A stretch of DNA of 10,128 nt from an uncultured Lachnospiraceae bacterium (GTDB lineage Bacteria > Bacillota > Clostridia > Lachnospirales > Lachnospiraceae): assembly GCA_910585215.1 (NCBI GenBank), contig CAJUDQ010000001.1, positions 144,938-155,065 of the forward strand, in the 5' to 3' direction. Position numbers and translations under genes: made by a program. The notes beneath the pieces were generated by a model. That model was not told the origin of the DNA. It saw only the letters and a program-made list of their open reading frames with translations, and did no database searches. Shown one piece after another: positions 1 to 6,354 of the stretch (position 1 is its first letter; each line of letters starts with the position of its first letter).

Positions 1-315
1 ATGAGCACCTCCTAAACTTACACTTTTAACTCTTTCCATGATTTTTACTGGCGTTAATTTATCTTTTCTAGTTCCATCTCCCAACCGTCCATATTCATTA
101 CTTCCCCACATATACAAATCGCCTGTTTCTGTTATCGCTGCACTATGAGCACTTCCTAAACTTACACTTTTAACTTTTTCCATGATTTTTACTGGCCTTG
201 ACTTATCTACCTCAGTCCCATCTCCCAACCGTCCACTCAAATTACTTCCCCACATATACAAATCGTCCGTTTCTGTTATTGCCGCACTATAAATAGCTCC
301 TAAACTTACCATATA
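1..315 (-). repeat. RCC1-type repeat array, partial (48-residue period)
   Basis: Two full RCC1-like blades and the first residues of a third lie at the left edge. The VSLG motif recurs at residues 829, 877 and 925, a strict 48-residue (144-bp) spacing. Each blade reads SAAIT-E-T, LYMWGSN, GRLGDGT, then PVKIME and KVKSVSLG. The same blade type with the same period makes up the array of the upstream gene, but here GRLG replaces GQIG and LYMWG replaces LYIWG or LYVWG. RCC1 repeats normally close as a seven-bladed propeller, so about five more blades would be expected beyond the window. Confidence 0.88.
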
Positions 316-2793
316 TATTACCTGATTACTATTATTAATAGATGTAACAATTATTTCTATTTCTTTCTCCGCATCCATGATTACAATACTTTGTTCTTCA
401 ATCTCATATCCTATTTTCTTTACAGTCAACATATACTCTCCATTCGGCAGATAACACACTGCTTCTCCATTTTTGTTTGTTACATATTCCCGATCTGCTA
501 CGTCTACCACTGCACCTTCAACTTGATTTTTCTCATCATCTATTACTACAATCTTAGTCTTATAGCTAGCATTTTTAGGGGTAATAGCTATTTTTATCTC
601 TTTTTCGATATCTATAATAGCAATTTTTTTCTGTGCTTCATTATACCCTGTTTTTTCCACTGTACATACATACTCCCCACTTGGCAGATAACACACTGCT
701 TCTCCATTTTTATCTGTTATATATTCCTGTTCTCCCACTTTTACCGTTGCTCCCTCAACTCGATTCTTCTTATCGTCTACTACTATTACCTTAGTCTTAT
801 ATCCGGTATTTTTAGGTATAATAGCCAGTTTCACCTCTTTCCCTGTATCCATAATCGTGATTTTTTTCTGTGCTTTATTATACCCCGTTTTCTCTACTGT
901 AAATATATACTCCCCATTTGGCAGGTAACACACTGCCGCTCCGTTTTTATCTGTCTTATATTCCTGATTCGCTACATTTACCACTGCATCCGCAACTGCT
1001 TCTTTCTTCTCATTTGTTACCATAACTACCGTCTTATAACTAATATGCGGACACGAATCCCATCCAAATTCATCAAAAGTAAAAGAATAATAAAAATCTG
1101 CAATCTTTAATTCTATTCCAAACGACCCTTTCAATTTTAACTTATCATGATTAACCAATTTCACTTCCAGCTCCACCTCAAATTTTCCATTAATTTCCCC
1201 TTCTATGCACTGTCCGCAGTCGTGCCTTTTCGACGAAGAACCTGGTTCTATAATACTCATTCCAGCCTTTACCTCAGCACCGACTAAAGCCTCTATACTT
1301 GCTTTTGCAATATGTTCACTTACAATATTAATACTTGGCTCCAATGATAATCCCAAAAAAACTGTTCCTTCTACCTTTAATGTTGTTTTAAACGTCGGTA
1401 CAGAAGAAATATTTTTGCCTCCTGTATCACTATCCGCACGAAAACCAATTGTGCCTTTCAATACTCCGCTTAACTCTATTTTTGCACTAACCTCAACAAC
1501 AAAACTTGGAGTAAATTCAAAATTTACGCCCGGAGCTGGTGAAAATTTCACTAGCCCTAATTTTATTTTTCCTGTTGCTTTGCCGTTTACACTGGCTTTT
1601 AATTTTACGGAATAATCCTGTTTAAATTCAATATACTGATAAGAAAATGAAATATAAACTTTAATGGAACACTCAATTTTTAAATCCACTCCTCCAGATA
1701 CCTTTACAGAAGCGCTTCCTGACGGTTTTCCTGCACTCCCCTCAGCTTCGAGCTTCTTTTCTTTGAAAATATATGAAGCTGAAATACTGTCGCTTCCTTC
1801 TATATCCAGCGCATAACTCTCTATCCCATCTTCCTCCTTCCACTCTGTCAGGCCATTGTATATTACTCCTTCTTCACAAGTACTCGAATCAATTTCTGCT
1901 TTGCTCATATCTGCGGATGAATCGATTTTCACATAATCAAATACCTCATCCAAAGAAGTATCTTCTCTGGTAATCGTAATTCTTCTTCCTTCTTTATTTA
2001 TATTTTTCACTTTCACAATCAACAGATTTCCATCTCCATACTGATAAGAGAATATATCTCCAGCCTGCAGTGATAAAATCGTTTCATCTGCATTTTCAAC
2101 TACATAAATTCCATTTTCTTCATCTGAAGAAACTATCTGATTTATATTTTCCTGTGACTGTATCTGTACTATGTTGTCTTTATACACCGCAAAATTATTA
2201 GTCTTATCTTCGTCAAGATTCAGCACCTTTTCTTCTCTGAAATCATCTGTTGTTTTAGCAAAAAACTCCTGCATTTCCTGCGTATAATTCGGAGATTCAT
2301 AAAAACTGCATAAAGGAGCCAGCGTTTCTTTATCTGCCATAAATGCCCGCAATAGAAAATACTCCGGCATTTGCTCAGTTTGAATCTCTATGTATGCTTC
2401 TTTTTCATCTTTAGAAATCTCAGCCATTCCAGACGCCAGCATTTCTTCGCCGCTTTCTGTATAAATCCCTACTACAAGTGCCGCATCCTGCGAAGTTTCA
2501 AAAGACACAGAAGCTGTTGCTCCCTGCATTGTTACTTCAAAAATATTGCAGCCACTGTTTTGGCTCTGTTCTTCTTCCTTTTCAGATAATGTGTCAGCCA
2601 GAAGATTTCCAAATGAATTTACGCCCTCCATTGTAATATTATTCTCATCTGCTATTATTTGGGAATCCATTGAAGAATCTGCAGATGCTGCAAAAATCCG
2701 TTTTGTACAACTTAACAATGCAGAAGAATAAATAGCTGAAATAGTTACAATTCCTGCACATAATGCAGAAATAAATCGTTTTGTTTTTTTCAT
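1..2793 (-). CDS. Secreted multi-domain protein: unrecognised N-terminal region, three 79-aa regulatory-like repeats, RCC1 repeats (C-terminus beyond the window)
   Basis: The frame is open from ATG at 2793 to the left edge, 931 codons without a stop, so the C-terminus is missing. The start follows AAAAGAGG with a 6-nt gap. Residues 1-38 are a signal peptide: KKTKR, a hydrophobic core, then FAASA as likely cleavage site. Residues ~80-580 match no domain I can name. Around 89-204 is a beta-rich module ending in LNLDEDKTNNFAVY (191-204), a pattern I recall from other large secreted clostridial proteins. Residues ~370-580 are alternating-polarity beta strands, with C526, C529 (CGQC) and C581. Residues 586-822 are three tandem carboxypeptidase-regulatory/PEGA-like repeats. 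From ~829 RCC1 repeats begin (SLGxxHSAAITETGDLYMWG, GRLGDGT), two complete and a third entering the edge. The 41-bp gap to the upstream gene has no terminator, so co-transcription is likely. Role inferred: extracellular binding protein. A C-terminal dockerin, as in its neighbours, is possible but unseen. Confidence 0.9.
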   Translation of the reverse strand, partial: MKKTKRFISALCAGIVTISAIYSSALLSCTKRIFAASADSSMDSQIIADENNITMEGVNSFGNLLADTLSEKEEEQSQNSGCNIFEVTMQGATASVSFETSQDAALVVGIYTESGEEMLASGMAEISKDEKEAYIEIQTEQMPEYFLLRAFMADKETLAPLCSFYESPNYTQEMQEFFAKTTDDFREEKVLNLDEDKTNNFAVYKDNIVQIQSQENINQIVSSDEENGIYVVENADETILSLQAGDIFSYQYGDGNLLIVKVKNINKEGRRITITREDTSLDEVFDYVKIDSSADMSKAEIDSSTCEEGVIYNGLTEWKEEDGIESYALDIEGSDSISASYIFKEKKLEAEGSAGKPSGSASVKVSGGVDLKIECSIKVYISFSYQYIEFKQDYSVKLKASVNGKATGKIKLGLVKFSPAPGVNFEFTPSFVVEVSAKIELSGVLKGTIGFRADSDTGGKNISSVPTFKTTLKVEGTVFLGLSLEPSINIVSEHIAKASIEALVGAEVKAGMSIIEPGSSSKRHDCGQCIEGEINGKFEVELEVKLVNHDKLKLKGSFGIELKIADFYYSFTFDEFGWDSCPHISYKTVVMVTNEKKEAVADAVVNVANQEYKTDKNGAAVCYLPNGEYIFTVEKTGYNKAQKKITIMDTGKEVKLAIIPKNTGYKTKVIVVDDKKNRVEGATVKVGEQEYITDKNGEAVCYLPSGEYVCTVEKTGYNEAQKKIAIIDIEKEIKIAITPKNASYKTKIVVIDDEKNQVEGAVVDVADREYVTNKNGEAVCYLPNGEYMLTVKKIGYEIEEQSIVIMDAEKEIEIIVTSINNSNQVIYMVSLGAIYSAAITETDDLYMWGSNLSGRLGDGTEVDKSRPVKIMEKVKSVSLGSAHSAAITETGDLYMWGSNEYGRLGDGTRKDKLTPVKIMERVKSVSLGGAH
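328..1038 (-). repeat. Three tandem 79-residue (237-bp) carboxypeptidase-regulatory/PEGA-like repeats
   Basis: The repeats cover residues 586-664, 665-743 and 744-822 of the leftmost gene, with exactly the same length and no linkers. Each starts with YKT and carries a [TN]DKNG-type turn (NKNG in the third), then AVCYLP, GEY, a GY, and a lysine/glutamate-rich edge strand. Repeats 1 and 2 share about 51 of 79 residues by hand alignment; repeat 3 is more divergent toward its end. The order of strands and the GxY/GY pattern fit the transthyretin-like beta-sandwich of carboxypeptidase-regulatory or PEGA domains. These usually act as stalks or spacers in surface proteins. Each unit keeps one cysteine at the same position (C622, C701, C780); unit 2 has a second one at 710. 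Confidence 0.85.
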
Positions 2794-2799
2794 AAAATA

Positions 2800-2807
2800 C
2801 CTCTTTT
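2800..2807 (-). promoter_or_regulatory. Ribosome binding site of the leftmost gene
   Basis: The minus strand reads AAAAGAGG followed by six bases and the ATG at 2793. This fixes the start, which is also immediately followed by a canonical signal peptide. The rest of the 41-bp gap between this start and the stop of the upstream gene shows no hairpin and no convincing promoter, so the two genes are probably read on one transcript. Confidence 0.75.
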
Positions 2808-2834
2808 CTTGTCTTAGATACAAACTGTTTTTCT

Positions 2835-5800
2835 CTATTCTCCCAATACTACTTCATACTCCGCCAAATATCTCAAAAGCCTTACCGCATCTTTGCTGTC
2901 AACATCTCCATCTATATTGACATCTGCCGCCGTCAAGTCAATATTAAGCCCTATATATTCTGCCAGATATTTTTTTATTAATACCGCATCCTTAGTAGTT
3001 ATTTCTCCGTCTTTATTCGCATCTCCATACATGACTTTTCCTTCCTCACTATCACCAGACTTTACAGTCCCTATCAGTTGATTTTTGTCATTATATATTT
3101 CTATTTTTGAAAAATCATCTAATTCTAAAGCTGGTATTGTAAAACGATATACCCCATCGTATATAGTTTTAGTTTCTGTATTCTGTATTAGATTTCCTTC
3201 TCTGTCATATTCCTTTAAAAATACGTCTAAAGACTCTATTTCATCTAATCCTGCCATACTTATAATTATTTCTTTTAAATTACTTGAATACCTATACACA
3301 ATAATATCCGCCAGTTCTTCATATGCTTTTGACATTACAGCATGATATGTTTTATCCGCCTCCCGATATTCTTCAAAAACTGCCTGAACAGTTACATCAC
3401 TAACCGCTGCAAATCTATATATACTTCCTGTTTCTACCAGATTATTATTTACATACCACCCAATAAATTTATATGATTCATTCTCAGAATAAGCAGCTAA
3501 AGCAACCGGGCTTCCTTTTGCATAACTGCCAATACCATTTACTGTGCCCCCGCCGTCAACATCACAATTCACAGTAACATATGCCTCCTTATCATCTGCG
3601 GAAATATATTCATCCGGCGTATAAGAGCCATTATCAGAAATCAACTGAATCTCACTATCCTCTGCAAGATTCTCCTTTGGAATACTCTGTATATATGTAA
3701 GCCCATCAGATAGCGGAATATTATAATAATTCACCCTTCCTGTAATTTCTTTATCAACTGTCTGCTCTATCACATATGTCATATAACCAGTATCTGCGCC
3801 TGTAAATTTTATCTGAACATCCATATCAGCCGGAACAATAATAGTCTTTACATCATCGTCAACACTAATATAAATATCTGATGTATATATCACTTCTTCA
3901 TCGCTGACTTTTCCCAATTCATTTCCTGCGCTGTCATACAATGTAAAATTAACCGGACACTGAACAAAAAACGATTTAAATGAACTCCATATATTATTCC
4001 ACCAGTTATCTTTGTCCTCTTTTTCTGTATTATCTATATTGTAAATATAACAATATAAAGAATATTCTAAATTATTCTTCATAATATTAAGTTTGCTCAT
4101 AGCCTGTTTCACTATTTTATTTGAAACATCTTCATCTGAATAATTCAACTCCTCTATTTTCTTATAAATACTTTTTACATCCTTTAATGCTTTTGTCAAA
4201 CTTGATGCATCCTTTGCCGATACTATTTTCTGACAAATATCGTATCCGTCTCTCATCTTAGTCCAATATGTCAAAAGATTTCCATAGCCTTTATTTTGCA
4301 ATAATTTTACGTTATCTTTTAAAAGTGCTTTTATTTCTTTTTTTGTATAATCAGCAATGCCTGTGATACTTGTCAATTCAGTAAACACAGCTTTTAATGA
4401 CTGATATAAGGCATCCTCTGCCCATTTAGATATATCATTCAGATAAGTATTTAGTACTTTTGCTGTTTCCTGTGGAGTAGACACAATGATACCGGTATAA
4501 AATTTTCCATTTCCCTGAACATTCACACTTCCTGTATAAGCAGCTCCCATAAATTTTAATATCTTAAATTTAACTGTATATCTGCCCACTGTTCTTGTAA
4601 AATCAATACTATCAAGATTATTTCTTATTTTATTTACAATACTGGTACTGATTTCTATAGTGCTTGCGGACATATCTATTTTTCCAAGACTTACTCCTTT
4701 TTCAACATACATATCCAAATACTGAGCTAAAGTTTCATAAACGCTGTCTAATGCTGCATCTGGAATTTTGGCTTCCATATTGATAATTTTATAATCTGAT
4801 GCCATATCCGCTTCTTTTAATCTTTGCGCCGAACTTTTTGAAGTTTTGTTTATTACTTGAATATCTTTTTGAGTTGCTTTTTTTAATTCAGTTAAATAAC
4901 TATCCATCGCATTTATAAAAGCTACCGAATCTTCATATATATCCCCTTCAGGAGTATTTTTATATGAATTAACCCCATAATAATGATTTATTGCTCCCGA
5001 AATCTTTGTTATTGTGGTAATAGACTCTGTATCATCACCTGGTAATTCTTCATGAATGTTATCTATTATTTTTATTGGAACACCCTTATTTTCAGTTGTT
5101 CCGTCCCCTATCTGCCCATATGTATTACATCCCCATACATATAGTTCTTCTGTTTTTGTAAGTACTGCACTATGGTCATATCCCAAATCTACACTTTGAA
5201 TATTTTCCATTATCTTTATTGGAATAGCTTTATCTTCAGTTGTCCCATTTCCTATCTGCCCATATCTATTATATCCCCATACATATAAATCGCCTGACTC
5301 TGTAACTGCCGCGCTATGGTCATATCCAAGGCTTACATCTTTTACATGTTCCATTATTTTTATAGGACTATTTTTATTCTCAGATGTTCCGTTTCCTATC
5401 TGTCCATATTCATTATTTCCCCATATATATAAATCGCCTGATTCTGTAATCGCCGCGCTATGGTCGCATCCCAAGCTTACGCTTTTTACATGTTCCATTA
5501 TCTTTACAGGAGTATTTTTACTCTCAACTGTTCCATCTCCTACCTGCCCATACTCATTATTTCCCCATATATATAAATCGCCCGATTCTGTAATCGCTGC
5601 GCTATGATATCCTCCTAAACTTACGTTTTTTACATGCTCCATTATTTTTACAGGAGTATTTTTGTTTTCTGCTGTTCCATCTCCTATTTGTCCATCTAAA
5701 TTATATCCCCATACATATAAATCACCTGACTCTGTAACCGCCGCACTGTGATATCCTCCTAAATCTACACTTTTCACATGCTCCATTATTTTTATAGGAC

Positions 5801-6203
5801 TATTTTTGTTTTCAGTGCTTCCGTTTCCTATCTGTCCATTCCAATTAGCACCCCATACATACAAATCTTTTGATTCGGTAATAGCTGCGCTGTGATGCCC
5901 TCCTAAACTTACACTTTTGACTTGTTCTGATACTTTTACTGGAATATTTTTATTTTCAGTTGTTCCATCTCCTATTTGTCCAGATGAATTGTCGCCCCAT
6001 ATATATAAATTTCCCGATTCTGTAACAACAGCACTGCAATTACCGCCTTCTGTAAATAAAACTTCATTTCGTAAAATTCGAAATGAATATGCAGATGTTG
6101 CGAATGTTTGTTCTGTATTTTTTAAAGATATTATTACGCAGACAATGAAGGTTGTTATAATTCCTATAAATATGGTTAACATTACTCCTTTTCTTTTTTT
6201 CAC
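2835..6203 (-). CDS. Secreted RCC1-propeller protein with InlB-B-like repeat and C-terminal type I dockerin
   Basis: This complete gene of 1122 codons starts at GTG; a strong GGAGGAG lies 8 nt upstream. Residues 1-38 are a signal peptide (KKRKG, then a hydrophobic segment to about L27, then TFATSA). Residues ~48-388 hold seven RCC1 repeats of 48 residues, the number needed for a closed seven-bladed propeller. Residues ~397-745 are mostly predicted helix with no family I recognise, ending in a tryptophan-rich stretch (W734, W735, W739). Residues ~747-845 form a beta-rich module starting CPVNFTLYDSAGNELG. Residues ~875-945 resemble the divergent InlB B-repeat (GGGTVNGIGSYAKGS, FIGWYVN, VTVQAVFEE). 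Residues 1060-1122 are a type I dockerin: calcium-loop residues D1061, N1063, D1065, D1072 and D1094, N1096, D1098, D1105. The dockerin should bind a cohesin on a scaffold or the cell surface; the propeller probably binds a ligand. No catalytic domain or LPXTG anchor is seen. Confidence 0.95.
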   Translation of the reverse strand: MKKRKGVMLTIFIGIITTFIVCVIISLKNTEQTFATSAYSFRILRNEVLFTEGGNCSAVVTESGNLYIWGDNSSGQIGDGTTENKNIPVKVSEQVKSVSLGGHHSAAITESKDLYVWGANWNGQIGNGSTENKNSPIKIMEHVKSVDLGGYHSAAVTESGDLYVWGYNLDGQIGDGTAENKNTPVKIMEHVKNVSLGGYHSAAITESGDLYIWGNNEYGQVGDGTVESKNTPVKIMEHVKSVSLGCDHSAAITESGDLYIWGNNEYGQIGNGTSENKNSPIKIMEHVKDVSLGYDHSAAVTESGDLYVWGYNRYGQIGNGTTEDKAIPIKIMENIQSVDLGYDHSAVLTKTEELYVWGCNTYGQIGDGTTENKGVPIKIIDNIHEELPGDDTESITTITKISGAINHYYGVNSYKNTPEGDIYEDSVAFINAMDSYLTELKKATQKDIQVINKTSKSSAQRLKEADMASDYKIINMEAKIPDAALDSVYETLAQYLDMYVEKGVSLGKIDMSASTIEISTSIVNKIRNNLDSIDFTRTVGRYTVKFKILKFMGAAYTGSVNVQGNGKFYTGIIVSTPQETAKVLNTYLNDISKWAEDALYQSLKAVFTELTSITGIADYTKKEIKALLKDNVKLLQNKGYGNLLTYWTKMRDGYDICQKIVSAKDASSLTKALKDVKSIYKKIEELNYSDEDVSNKIVKQAMSKLNIMKNNLEYSLYCYIYNIDNTEKEDKDNWWNNIWSSFKSFFVQCPVNFTLYDSAGNELGKVSDEEVIYTSDIYISVDDDVKTIIVPADMDVQIKFTGADTGYMTYVIEQTVDKEITGRVNYYNIPLSDGLTYIQSIPKENLAEDSEIQLISDNGSYTPDEYISADDKEAYVTVNCDVDGGGTVNGIGSYAKGSPVALAAYSENESYKFIGWYVNNNLVETGSIYRFAAVSDVTVQAVFEEYREADKTYHAVMSKAYEELADIIVYRYSSNLKEIIISMAGLDEIESLDVFLKEYDREGNLIQNTETKTIYDGVYRFTIPALELDDFSKIEIYNDKNQLIGTVKSGDSEEGKVMYGDANKDGEITTKDAVLIKKYLAEYIGLNIDLTAADVNIDGDVDSKDAVRLLRYLAEYEVVLGE
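5040..6062 (-). repeat. Seven-blade RCC1 repeat array
   Basis: Seven copies of a 48-residue unit run from about residue 48 to 388 of the middle gene. After the first blade the VSLG/VDLG motif falls at 98, 146, 194, 242, 290 and 338, a strict 144-bp spacing. Each blade carries HSAA[IV]TES, LY[IV]WG, G-Q-[IV]-G-[DN]-G and P[IV]KI[MI]. Blades 4 and 5 share identical DNA over 29 bp (5410-5438 and 5554-5582), a sign of recent duplication or conversion. RCC1 repeats are known as seven-bladed beta-propellers. In eukaryotes RCC1 is a Ran exchange factor, but bacterial secreted copies have no shown exchange activity, and no such function is inferred here. Confidence 0.93.
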
Positions 6204-6210
6204 AAAAACA

Positions 6211-6220
6211 TCTCCTCCCT
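6211..6220 (-). promoter_or_regulatory. Shine-Dalgarno site setting the GTG start of the middle gene
   Basis: The minus strand reads AGGGAGGAGA; the last G of GGAGGAG is 8 nt from the GTG at 6203. This favours GTG over the in-frame ATG at 6182, which would remove the basic residues from the signal peptide. An out-of-frame ATG at 6211-6209, directly abutting the site, opens a three-codon ORF (ATG TTT TTG TGA) whose stop overlaps the GTG. A second copy of the ten bases AATTAGGGAG lies 28 bp upstream (6243-6252, against 6215-6224), perhaps by chance. Confidence 0.75.
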
Positions 6221-6270
6221 AATTTTTATAATAAACTATAAACTCCCTAATTGGATTTATTATCCAAATC

Positions 6271-6312
6271 ATCTGCTGGAGTAGATGTTATCAATAATAT
6301 ACTCCAGCAGAT
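6271..6312. terminator. Perfect 13-bp inverted repeat between the right-hand and middle genes
   Basis: The arms 6271-6283 and 6300-6312 are exactly complementary around a 16-nt loop. On the plus strand the second arm runs into a T-rich tail (TTTTCTATATTTT), the form of an intrinsic terminator. On the minus strand, where the genes are, it is followed by GATTTGGATAAT and lacks a U-tract. It may therefore be a transcript-end or stabilising hairpin for the upstream gene, an attenuator between the two genes, or a block to antisense transcription. The rest of the 6204-6354 gap has a smaller 7-bp inverted repeat (6314-6320 with 6329-6335), a 6-bp one (6251-6256 with 6262-6267), and no convincing promoter for the middle gene. 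Confidence 0.45.
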
Positions 6313-6354
6313 TTTTCTATATTTTAAAATAGAAACTATTGGAAATTTAACTTT

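Noticed and set aside
391..1110. Plus-strand open frame of 239 codons, rich in F, Y, I and C
   Set aside because: It lies antisense to the 79-residue repeats and shows their period as internal repeats. Its composition is what an antisense frame of AT-rich coding DNA gives, and there is no ribosome site.
1205..1615. Plus-strand open frame of 136 codons
   Set aside because: It is antisense to a continuous minus-strand coding frame, has no recognisable domain, and lacks a convincing ribosome binding site.
2707..2715. Lipoprotein signal (LLSC, Cys29) in the leftmost protein
   Set aside because: Leucine at -2 and a basic TKR right after the cysteine fit a lipobox poorly, and FAASA a few residues later is a better ordinary signal peptidase site. 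Lipidation is not excluded.
1..6062. CRISPR array or mobile-element repeats
   Set aside because: The 144-bp and 237-bp periodicities are in-frame protein repeats with continuous coding. There are no short identical repeats with unique spacers, and no terminal inverted repeats or transposase.
6204..6260. Promoter for the middle gene
   Set aside because: TATTAT and TATAGT candidates exist near the ribosome site, but no matching -35 element lies at about 17 bp, and AT-rich DNA yields such hexamers by chance.
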